Notes: a model not told the origin generated them from the letters alone. 6,395 nt of DNA from Fimbriimonadaceae bacterium (GCA_025451715.1 JANWJY010000172.1:1-6395); one strand, 5' to 3'. Counted from the stretch's first letter, positions 1 through 5,697 are shown. Program-made: numbers and translations.

Positions 1-786
1 GATCGTGAACGCGGGCCCGGCCAGGCGCCCTGCCTGGGCAAGGTCGAACGCCGGCACGTGCATAGCTGGCAGCCCTTGCGGTATCCCGCCGAACATCGTG
101 TCGATGGTCTCAATGGGCAGCTTCAATGCGAACGAAACGGCCGTGGCGATGAAGAGCACGAGGATCGATATCGGCACCTTGTTCGCCCATATCCGGAACG
201 CCACCAGCACGGCGAGACATGTCACCGACAGCACCGTCGCCGCGATGTTTAGCGTGGCCCAGGAGTCCGCGATAGAGACCAGCCGCGGCACGAACTCACC
301 GGGAACCTTTGGAATCTCAAGCCCAAAGAAGTCCTTGATCTGCGTGCTCGCGATCAGCACGGCGATGCCGTTCGTGAAACCCACCACGACCGGTCGTGGA
401 ATGTAGTCGACCGCGCTGCCCCGCCCCGTCGCGCCGAGCACGATCAGGATGAGTCCCGCCATCAGCGTCGCGATCGCAAGCCCCGGTACGCCGTGCTCCT
501 GCACGATCCCGTAGACGATTACGACGAATGCGCCTGTCGGTCCCGCTATCTGCGTCCTGCTGCCGCCGAGCATCGAGACCAGAAACCCAGCGACGATCGC
601 GCAATAGATCCCAGCCTCAGGCTTGACGCCGCTGCTGATGGCGAACGCCATCGCCAAGGGGAGCGCGACGAGCCCGACTGTCACGCCGGCTACCAGGTCG
701 TGTGCAAACGTCTTCCCCGTGTAGCCGCAGAGGCTGTGCAGGAGCTTCGGTGCCCAATCGGGCAGCGGCGCACGACCGTTTTTCAA
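1..786 (-). CDS. SulP-family inorganic anion permease, N-terminal 262 residues (runs off the left edge)
   Basis: Reading the minus strand gives an open frame with hallmark SulP segments: a hydrophilic N-terminus with PKLLHSL, then DLVAGVTVGLVALPLAMAFA (TM1), SGVKPEAGIY, GGSRTQIAGPTGAFVVIV, and IPRPVVVGFTNGIAV followed by QIKDFFGL. The cytosolic STAS domain, if present, lies outside the window. Family members carry sulfate, bicarbonate, chloride or other anions across the inner membrane; the substrate cannot be told from sequence. The frame has no ATG start. An in-frame TAG lies at 804-802, and the first plausible initiators after it are CTG (792) or TTG (786); TTG is chosen because SulP N-termini are short here. 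A nearby ATG at 800 is out of frame and meets TGA after three codons. No convincing Shine-Dalgarno is visible, so the exact start is uncertain. The gene follows the barrel gene ending at 870 after 83 bp that hold an inverted repeat. Family assignment is very secure. Confidence 0.93.
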   Translation of the reverse strand, partial: MKNGRAPLPDWAPKLLHSLCGYTGKTFAHDLVAGVTVGLVALPLAMAFAISSGVKPEAGIYCAIVAGFLVSMLGGSRTQIAGPTGAFVVIVYGIVQEHGVPGLAIATLMAGLILIVLGATGRGSAVDYIPRPVVVGFTNGIAVLIASTQIKDFFGLEIPKVPGEFVPRLVSIADSWATLNIAATVLSVTCLAVLVAFRIWANKVPISILVLFIATAVSFALKLPIETIDTMFGGIPQGLPAMHVPAFDLAQAGRLAGPAFTI

Positions 787-818
787 AATCAGGTTGTCAT
801 TCTACTTATGAACCCTCT

Positions 819-854
819 GTTTCGTCATCGTCGGCCAGTCGCCCGTGACGAAAC
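819..854. repeat. 9-bp perfect inverted repeat with 18-nt spacer between barrel gene and sulP
   Basis: GTTTCGTCA at 819-827 is matched by TGACGAAAC at 846-854. It lies 15 nt past the stop codon of the upstream minus-strand gene and just ahead of the SulP start. No T-run follows the stem on the minus strand, so a classical intrinsic terminator is not supported. An operator for the permease gene or an attenuating hairpin is possible. The repeat is plain; its role is inferred. Confidence 0.5.
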
Positions 855-869
855 GTAGGGGGCAATTGA

Positions 870-1490
870 TCAAAACCTGTACCCGACCATCAGAGCCGGG
901 CTCTTAAGGTCGATCAGGTAAGCGCCATAAAGCATCTGCCCGGCCGAGTAGACCGCGAACGGATGCTCCTGATGTCCATCGAGCTGCATACCGATTGCAA
1001 GCCCTGATTCGAGCGAATACTTCACTCCACCAAGGAGGTGAGTGTGCGGCTCGTTCGAGCGGAAACCCACTCCGAGATAGGCATTGAAGGGACCGATGTT
1101 CTTTTCGAGCGTCGCACTATAGCCAGGGTTCCCCGTGCCGATCCCCTGCACGCCGACACTGGCGTTCAACGCTGGCATTTCAGCGGTCTCTGACATGATG
1201 TTTACGCTCGCAAGCCAACGTAGCGCGTTCTGCTTCCAAAGGTGCGCAACTCCGAGACGCATGCGTGGTGTCGCACGGTACCAGAGGAACGTCTCAGCGG
1301 TCGTGACGGTCGTTGGCGCCCAAACTGTGTTGTAAGTCCACTTGTACTTCGAGGCCGAACTGGCCCCGTAACCACCTGCGACTCACAGTGGACAGCTTGC
1401 GTCGCCTGTCTTCCCGGTCTCTTGCGCGCGGGCGATCAGCGTCGACGACGCGATAACAGCGCAAAAGAGCGCTAGTTTGTACCAATTCAT
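870..1490 (-). CDS. Candidate selenoprotein: secreted outer-membrane beta-barrel-like protein with CPLU motif (one in-frame TGA)
   Basis: I read this as one 206-residue gene starting at ATG 1490-1488, preceded by a CAGGAAA ribosome site about 8 nt upstream. Residues 1-22 form a signal peptide (MNWYK, hydrophobic core ALFCAVIASSTLIA, cleavage ARA/Q). An in-frame TGA at 1385-1383 is codon 36 and falls in S-C33-P-L-TGA. The frame then stays open to residue 206 and terminates at TGA 872-870 after VGYRF; a C-terminal Phe on an amphipathic strand is typical of outer-membrane barrels. The region after the TGA has WTYNTVW (51-57), TPR (74-76) and alternating-polarity strands, all shared with the paralog at 2004-2636. 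C33 is the only Cys outside the signal peptide, so CPLU would be the sole redox-active pair. A hairpin with SECIS-like geometry follows the TGA. Standard gene calling would report only residues 77-206 (from ATG 1262), without the signal peptide. It lies 49 nt downstream of the Cys-rich gene, probably in one operon. The alternative is a nonsense-mutated pseudogene. Function unknown; envelope redox or soft-metal binding is inferred. Confidence 0.72.
1351..1367 (-). promoter_or_regulatory. Candidate bacterial SECIS hairpin in the CPLU barrel gene
   Basis: On the minus strand, 21 nt separate the in-frame TGA (1385-1383) from the loop. The stem is GGGGCC (1367-1362) paired with GGCCUC (1356-1351): six pairs, one of them G-U. 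The loop AGUUC (1361-1357) has G at position 2 and U at position 3. Known bacterial SECIS elements sit immediately 3' of the UGA inside the coding region, with a short apical loop carrying a G near its start (GU in E. coli fdhF). Pairing, loop and spacing are read directly; SelB binding is inferred. Confidence 0.55.
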
Positions 1491-1539
1491 TGTGATTTTC
1501 CTGTGAAACGGTCGTAAGGTGACGAGTTGATGCTCGAAA

Positions 1540-1938
1540 CTACGCGACAGGAGGAGCGCGCGAAGGCTTTGCCTTGACCGAGACGTCGGGTGGAGCGCGC
1601 CCGCAAACGACGTACGACGGCTGGGCAGTGCCGAAGGCTTCAATCTCAATGCGAATGGGTTGCACGACGACGACCGGGATCCACAGAACGTAGCTCGGAG
1701 AAGTCTTGTGCCTCGTGAGCTCGATCATCGGCGAACTCTCTTCGCAGCACTTCGCCTTCTTCGCCTTCTGCTTGCAGCAGCTCTTCTTCTTAGTCTCGAC
1801 CTTACAACCGGGGCAAATGTCGAGGTCACAGGCGATAGCGCAGACGCCAGGACCGGCGGCCATTGCGAACACGATCAGCGCGCACAGCTTTGGAAGCTGC
1901 GTCACTAGCCGTTCGAAGATCGCGCTGAATGTCCCCAT
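1540..1938 (-). CDS. Small secreted Cys-rich protein, probably metal-binding, unknown function
   Basis: 132 residues. A hydrophobic stretch at about 18-36 (LCALIVFAMAAGPGVCAIA) after a short charged N-terminus reads as a signal peptide or membrane anchor. It is followed by a dense Cys cluster: C37, C42-P-G-C45, C54-C55 and C64-C65, separated by Lys-rich stretches. The C-terminal half has a hydrophobic segment (YVLWIPVVVV, about 83-92), one more Cys (C112) and a Pro-rich tail. CPGC and paired CC motifs spaced ten residues apart suggest thiolate metal binding or disulfide knotting, although I recognise no named family. ATG at 1938 follows GAGGG a few bases upstream. It is first in a minus-strand unit with the CPLU barrel 49 nt downstream, and diverges from the UTGU barrel with 65 bp between starts. 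No in-frame TGA is present. Confidence that it is a real gene is fairly high, since it has a clear signal segment and Cys pattern. The role in metal or redox handling is inferred. Confidence 0.78.
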   Translation of the reverse strand: MGTFSAIFERLVTQLPKLCALIVFAMAAGPGVCAIACDLDICPGCKVETKKKSCCKQKAKKAKCCEESSPMIELTRHKTSPSYVLWIPVVVVQPIRIEIEAFGTAQPSYVVCGRAPPDVSVKAKPSRAPPVA

Positions 1939-1964
1939 CGGCCCTCAAAGGGTACCTGTTCCCC

Positions 1965-1992
1965 TTTTCAACGCCTGCCTTCGCGCCATAAT
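1965..1992 (+). promoter_or_regulatory. Putative promoter of the UTGU barrel gene; short or no leader
   Basis: TTTTCA (1965-1970, 4 of 6 to TTGACA) and CATAAT (1987-1992, 5 of 6 to TATAAT) are spaced 16 bp. The start codon ATG at 2004 lies only 11 nt after the -10 box, so the transcript would start at or just before GTG/ATG 2001-2004, with no room for a ribosome binding site. It lies in the 65-bp divergent region shared with the Cys-rich gene. Confidence 0.5.
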
Positions 1993-2003
1993 TCCTGTAC
2001 GTG

Positions 2004-2636
2004 ATGAAGCTTCCCTGGCTGATCGTCCCGCTGGCCCTGGTCAGCTCGGCGTACGCACAGCCCCAGAAGCCGCCGATCGCGGTGCCCACGTGAACCGGAT
2101 GACCGGGCGAAGGCCGGTTCCTCGGTGCGGGGGACATCAACTTCAACTGGCAGTACAGCCTGCGCTGGGTGGACACGTCCGCCGAACGGCCGCGCTGGCG
2201 CACGACGCTGATGCGCAAGGTCACGCCGCGACTGCAGGTCGGGATCGAGGGCAACCTCGCAGCCGAAGAGTACGGGCCGTTGCTCAACTGGGTCGTGACT
2301 CCGGAGACTACTGGTGCGCCGATGGTGACTTTCGGCACTTCGAGCGACCGGATCTTTTCGCCCAAGGGGGAACAGTCGTACTATCTGACGGCCGCGAAGG
2401 GGATTCCGGGCACGATACTTGCGCCGTACGTGGGCGTAAGCTGGTCGACCTGGGAAGACCGTTTGCTCTTCCCTGCAGGCGTAAACGTGGCATTGGCCCC
2501 GGCCTGGGACTTCATGCAAATGTACGATGGGCGTAACAGCCACTCGCTTGTAACGTTTAAGACACAGACAGTAAACTATTCGCTGATCGTGGTGAAGATG
2601 AAGCACATCGGAGTCAGCGTGGGTATCGGGTTTTAG
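2004..2636 (+). CDS. Candidate selenoprotein: secreted outer-membrane beta-barrel-like protein with UTGU motif (two in-frame TGA)
   Basis: Read as 210 residues from ATG 2004 (GTG at 2001 is an alternative). Residues 1-18 are a signal peptide (MKLPWLIVPLALVSSAYA/Q). In-frame TGA codons at 2091-2093 (codon 30) and 2100-2102 (codon 33) form T-U-T-G-U-P-G-E-G if read as selenocysteine, a UxxU motif 12-15 residues into the mature chain. The frame then runs open to TAG at 2634-2636 after VSVGIGF, with a terminal Phe as in barrel proteins. There is no Cys anywhere in the predicted protein. It is a paralog of the gene at 1490-870. It shares W-x-Y-x3-W (WQYSLRW 49-55), TPR at 74-76, APYVGVSW against AYLGVGF, and FMQMYDG against GMQLDG, with nearly equal spacing to the C-terminus. 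A SECIS-like hairpin follows the second TGA. Conventional annotation would start at ATG 2169 and lose the signal peptide and motif. The YHS-thioredoxin gene follows after 3 nt, implying coupling. The alternative is a pseudogene with two nonsense codons. Function not known from sequence. Confidence 0.72.
2117..2135 (+). promoter_or_regulatory. Candidate bacterial SECIS hairpin in the UTGU barrel gene
   Basis: The 5' arm GUUCCUC (2117-2123) pairs with the 3' arm GGGGAC (2130-2135) with one U bulged: G-C, U-A, C-G, C-G, U-G, C-G. The loop GGUGCG (2124-2129) has GU at positions 2-3. The loop starts 21 nt after the second TGA (2100-2102) and 30 nt after the first (2091-2093). A bulged U in the stem plus a GU loop resembles the E. 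coli fdhF SECIS that SelB recognises. Alternative pairings exist (for example GACCGG 2101-2106 with CCGGUU 2114-2119), so folding should be computed. Confidence 0.5.
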
Positions 2637-2639
2637 TTC

Positions 2640-3290
2640 ATGATCAGCACACTCTTGTTGACGGTGGCGCTCTTCGCGCAGGACAAACCGACAGACATCC
2701 CCAAGGCGCAGCTACCGAAGGCGGCGGAGTGCGTCGTGTGCTCGATGAACGGCGCTGGACATGAAGAGGAGAAGCCCGCCGGTGGTCTGATGTACAGGGG
2801 TAAGGCGTTCTACTTCTGCAACAGCAAGGAGATCGCGGACTTCAAGAAGGACCCGGAGGCTTTCATTCCCTTGCCGTTGCCACGCGCGATGGCGAAGTTT
2901 GATTTAGTAGATCTCGGCGGTAAAGTGTGGAACGCCGAGGCGTTCAAGGACAAGGTCATACTGGTCGATTTCTGGGCGACGTGGTGCGGCCCGTGCAAAC
3001 AGGTCAAGCCGATCGTCGCAGAGCAAGCAGCGAAGCACAGAGACCTCCTCGTTTTGTCGGTGAGCATCGACGAGAAGAAAGCGGACCTCGACAAGTTCCT
3101 AGCCAAAGAGAAGTTCGTCGGACCGGTGCTGCACGACACCAAGCAAGTGTGGGCCGCGTGGCGCGTCAGGGCGATCCCCATGTTGTTCCTCGTAAAGAAC
3201 GGGCAGGTGATCGCGCAGTGGACGGGAGTTCCGGACAAGAAAGCACTCGCAAGTGCGGTCGAAACCGCGCTTAACGCAAAACCACACTAG
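2640..3290 (+). CDS. Secreted fusion of YHS/NosL-like metal-binding segment and TlpA-type thioredoxin
   Basis: 216 residues; ATG at 2640, three bases after the stop of the UTGU barrel gene. A short hydrophobic N-terminus (MISTLLLTVALFAQ) suggests export. Residues 30-77 look like a YHS/NosL-type metal-site module: E-C31-V-V-C34-S-M, then MYRGKAFYFC60, ending DPEAFIP. Residues about 87-213 are a thioredoxin fold of the TlpA/AhpC-TSA type, with active site W115-C116-G-P-C119-K and the cis-Pro loop AIP180. Family members act as periplasmic thiol-disulfide reductases, often in cytochrome c or copper-site assembly. Here the immediate partner is a protein with a putative UxxU pair, so the likely job (inferred) is to keep that selenol pair, or a bound soft metal, in the reduced state. 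Domain calls are secure for thioredoxin and moderate for YHS. The stop TAG abuts the stop of the convergent S41 gene. Confidence 0.93.
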   Translation: MISTLLLTVALFAQDKPTDIPKAQLPKAAECVVCSMNGAGHEEEKPAGGLMYRGKAFYFCNSKEIADFKKDPEAFIPLPLPRAMAKFDLVDLGGKVWNAEAFKDKVILVDFWATWCGPCKQVKPIVAEQAAKHRDLLVLSVSIDEKKADLDKFLAKEKFVGPVLHDTKQVWAAWRVRAIPMLFLVKNGQVIAQWTGVPDKKALASAVETALNAKPH

Positions 3291-4568
3291 CTACGCAGCG
3301 CGGAAGAACCAGAGAACGCCCTTCAGCTTCTTCACCGCGGCTTGCACGACCGGATCGACACCGTCCTCACCTGTTCGTCCCGCCTCTTCGACGTCGGGAG
3401 CGAGCGGGTTCGACTCGAGCCTCAGTCCCTTGCCCGTCACGAAGTCGCTGACCGGATACTGAAGCGACCAGCCCTCGGGCAGCCGACCATAGGTCGACGC
3501 CAGCACGGCGCCAGCGGTCCGCTGCCCGACCTGGATCGCGCCTACCTGTTCTTTCAGTGCGGCGGTCGTGATCTCGGAGGCGCTCGCGGAGCCGCGGTTT
3601 GTCAGCACGGCGATCTTCCCCGTGAACGGTTTCACGCTCGGGCGCTCGCGCGTCTTTGTCTGCTTGTCGGTCCACTTCGCGATCAGCGTCGGCTCGATAG
3701 CCGCCTCTGGGTTCGCCGCGATGTACTCGTCAGCGAGCCTACGATTGATGAATGTGCCAATGACAGTGTCGTTCGGCATCAGCAGGCTCAATAAGTGGTT
3801 CATGCTGCTGACCGCGCCGCCACCATTGGACCGTAGGTCCACGATCAGGTACTTCGCCTTCGCCGCCTCGCCCATCAGCTTCTCGAGGTTGTCGCGGCTG
3901 TACCCGGCAGAAAAAGTAAACACGCGCAACATCGCGGTCTCCTCATCGATCCAAGTGAGCGTCTCCTCGCGCACCGTCGAAAAGCGTTTGATCTCCAGCT
4001 CGACCTCTTTCACATCGCCGTTCGCCTTCTTGATCTCGACCTTGTTCTTCGTGCCCTCATCGCCGTTCAGCTCGTCGGCAGAGGTCGGCTTCTTTCCGTC
4101 GATCTTCGTGATCACGTCGCCGACTTCGAGCCCGAGGTCCTTGGCCGGCCCACGGTCGACCACGCGCTGCACGCGAAGTCCCTCCTCGTTCGGTACGACG
4201 TTCGCGCCCGTACCCACGGCGCTCGTCTGGCCGCGGGCCGCCGTCGATCGGGGGTTGGCCAGCCGGATGTGGCTAAAGCCGAAGTCCCTCAAAGCCTGGT
4301 TGACCACGCGCCCGAACGCCGCCTCGTCGTTCGCCTCGTCAAGCTCGGTCCGACGCTTCTCCACGAACTCCGACCACTTCTTGAAGTCCACTCCAGGCAC
4401 GAACGCGCGAGTGGTGACGATCTCCTCGACGCCGTTCAGGATCGCTGTCTTAGTTTCAGCGGTCAGTTCTGTCGTCGTCGTAGCAGCGGTGGTCTGTGCT
4501 GAGGCAAAGGAGAGCGATAGGCCGAGCAATGTGAGCAAGGCCGCCAGACGAGCGGTCAGGCGAGTCAT
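3291..4568 (-). CDS. Exported PDZ-containing S41 (C-terminal processing/tail-specific type) peptidase
   Basis: 425 residues. Signal peptide 1-24 (LAALLTLLGLSLSFASA/Q), then a helical N-terminal region. A PDZ domain spans about 122-196 (LRVQRVVDRGPAKDLGLEVGD, then ITKIDGKKP). The S41 core runs about 205-395: YLIVDLRSNGGG (240-251), GKIAVLTNRGSASASEI (317-333) and VGQRTAG (347-353). In Prc/CtpA enzymes the nucleophile is the middle Ser of SASASE, here S329, and a catalytic Lys follows 25 residues later in a GKG motif. Here that position is Ala354 (RTAGAVL), so a Ser-Lys dyad of the usual type appears absent. The enzyme may use another residue, as in tricorn-like S41 members, or be non-proteolytic. 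A perfect TATAAT lies 9 nt before ATG 4568. The gene converges on the YHS-thioredoxin gene with no gap and diverges from mcsB. Role in envelope protein quality control is inferred. Confidence 0.93.
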   Translation of the reverse strand: MTRLTARLAALLTLLGLSLSFASAQTTAATTTTELTAETKTAILNGVEEIVTTRAFVPGVDFKKWSEFVEKRRTELDEANDEAAFGRVVNQALRDFGFSHIRLANPRSTAARGQTSAVGTGANVVPNEEGLRVQRVVDRGPAKDLGLEVGDVITKIDGKKPTSADELNGDEGTKNKVEIKKANGDVKEVELEIKRFSTVREETLTWIDEETAMLRVFTFSAGYSRDNLEKLMGEAAKAKYLIVDLRSNGGGAVSSMNHLLSLLMPNDTVIGTFINRRLADEYIAANPEAAIEPTLIAKWTDKQTKTRERPSVKPFTGKIAVLTNRGSASASEITTAALKEQVGAIQVGQRTAGAVLASTYGRLPEGWSLQYPVSDFVTGKGLRLESNPLAPDVEEAGRTGEDGVDPVVQAAVKKLKGVLWFFRAA

Positions 4569-4577
4569 CTTAGGGGG

Positions 4578-4608
4578 ATTATACGATGGCTGGGGGCAGA
4601 TAGTTCAA
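4578..4608 (-). promoter_or_regulatory. Promoter of the S41 peptidase gene; near-leaderless
   Basis: On the minus strand TATAAT (4583-4578) is a perfect -10 box. TTGAAC (4608-4603, 4 of 6) is a possible -35 with a 19-bp spacer. ATG at 4568 is 9 nt from the -10, so transcription should begin about at the start codon. Confidence 0.6.
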
Positions 4609-4644
4609 TGAGTCGCCCGCCGCCCGCCGCTGCTCCATGCACAG

Positions 4645-4650
4645 TACAAT
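4645..4650 (+). promoter_or_regulatory. Putative -10 box of the mcsB operon; near-leaderless
   Basis: TACAAT (5 of 6 to consensus) ends 12 nt before ATG 4663. No good -35 is seen 16-18 bp upstream, where the sequence is GC-rich. The position mirrors the -10 boxes of the S41 and UTGU barrel genes and supports ATG 4663 as the start. Confidence 0.45.
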
Positions 4651-4662
4651 CCACGACGTCCC

Positions 4663-5697
4663 ATGTCCGACACCCACCCCTGTTCCGACGCCTGGAAGAA
4701 GATGGTCCTCAGGTCCATGCCGGCCCCGGCGTGGCTCGAGGGCGAGGCGCCGGACTCGGACGTCGTCATCAGCTCTCGAATGCGCTGCGCGCGCAACCTC
4801 GTCGGCCACCGCTTCCCCCACCACTGCTCCGACACCGAGCTCGAGATGGTCCTCAACAAGATCCTGGAGGCCATCAAGCACCCGCGCCTCCAGCTCAACA
4901 TCCAAAACAAGCTAACCGGAGCAGAGCGCGACTTTCTGCTCGGCAACCGACTGATCAGTGTCGACTTCCGGCCCAACGAACCGGGCCGCGCCCTCCTCAC
5001 GGACGAGCACCGCCTCGTCAGCATCATGGTCAACGAGGAGGACCACCTCCGCATTCAGGCGCTCAGCCCGGGCTGGTCGATCTCGACCGGACAGGCGGCG
5101 GTCGATCACGTGATCGGATGCATGGAGCAGTCGCTCGACTTCATGCACGACGAGAACCTCGGCTACCTCACCGCGAGCCCCTCGAACACCGGAACAGCGA
5201 TGCGCCGCTCCGCGCTGTTCCACCTCATCGCGCTTGCACACACCAAAAAACTCATGAGCGTCCTCAAAGCGCTCAACACCTGGGGCCTGACGGCAAGGGG
5301 AATGTTCGGAGAGTCCAGCCGCGCGGTCGGCGCGTTCTTCCAGGTCAGCACCACGCACCAGGGGCTGCACGAGTTCGTCGGAGCGACCGAGTACCTGATC
5401 GAAGAGGAGCGCAAGGCGCGCGGAGAGGTCTCCCAGGACGAGCTCACCGAAAAGGCCGAGCAGGCCCGAACATTCGCGCAGCAGACACAGGAGATATCCC
5501 TCTCAGACGCGCTCCGCGTCCTCGCCTGGATGCGATGGGCCGCGGCGAAGGGCATCAAGGGCTTCCCGCTCTCGCAGCGCACCGTCGACGAGTGGATCTC
5601 CTACATGGAGGTCCACGGCACCCAGGACCAGCGCATCGCAGCCAAGCACAGGGCCGTATTCCTAAAGGACAGGTCGCAGGCCGACACCGAATACTGA
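4663..5697 (+). CDS. mcsB: McsB-type protein arginine kinase (ATP:guanido phosphotransferase family)
   Basis: 344 residues, close to the usual length for McsB. Recognisable family blocks are VVISSRMRCARNL (34-46, nucleotide-binding arginines), SIMVNEEDHLRIQ (120-132, with the catalytic acidic residues), LGYLTASPSNTGTAMR (167-181, substrate loop) and ARGMFGESSRAVGAFFQVS (211-229). McsB phosphorylates arginine side chains on proteins, marking them for ClpCP in Firmicutes. There it sits in a ctsR-mcsA-mcsB-clpC operon, none of which is seen here. Notable substitution: the nearly invariant Cys of TACPTNVGT (Cys167 of B. subtilis McsB, as I recall) is Ser172 here. The GEGS motif is GESS. ATG 4663 is chosen because it gives the right N-terminus and has a -10 box 12 nt upstream. 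It is followed after 6 nt by an unknown gene and then nadC in the same operon. Family certain; kinase activity on protein arginine is inferred. Confidence 0.93.
   Translation: MSDTHPCSDAWKKMVLRSMPAPAWLEGEAPDSDVVISSRMRCARNLVGHRFPHHCSDTELEMVLNKILEAIKHPRLQLNIQNKLTGAERDFLLGNRLISVDFRPNEPGRALLTDEHRLVSIMVNEEDHLRIQALSPGWSISTGQAAVDHVIGCMEQSLDFMHDENLGYLTASPSNTGTAMRRSALFHLIALAHTKKLMSVLKALNTWGLTARGMFGESSRAVGAFFQVSTTHQGLHEFVGATEYLIEEERKARGEVSQDELTEKAEQARTFAQQTQEISLSDALRVLAWMRWAAAKGIKGFPLSQRTVDEWISYMEVHGTQDQRIAAKHRAVFLKDRSQADTEY

Noticed and set aside
5..406. Plus-strand open frame of 133 codons
   Set aside because: Antisense to the SulP permease, whose family motifs are unmistakable.
1383..1649. An 88-codon minus-strand frame starting at 1649
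   Set aside because: Its upstream part overlaps the Cys-rich gene in another frame. The internal ATG at 1490 has a ribosome site and a signal peptide and is the real start.
1706..2536. Plus-strand open frame of 276 codons
   Set aside because: It runs antisense to the Cys-rich gene and out of frame through the UTGU barrel gene. Its composition shows no domain or leader.
870..2636. UGA reassigned to tryptophan genome-wide
   Set aside because: TGG is used freely for Trp, and TGA serves as a well-placed terminator for the CPLU barrel gene itself, for mcsB and for the unknown gene overlapping nadC.
870..2636. Both barrel genes as simple pseudogenes
   Set aside because: Not excluded, but the TGAs coincide in the same CxxC-like motif of two diverged paralogs, no frameshifts are seen, and hairpins with equal spacing follow. 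Kept as the main alternative.
3568..4611. Plus-strand open frame of 347 codons, Ser-rich
   Set aside because: Antisense shadow of the S41 peptidase gene, which has clear domains.
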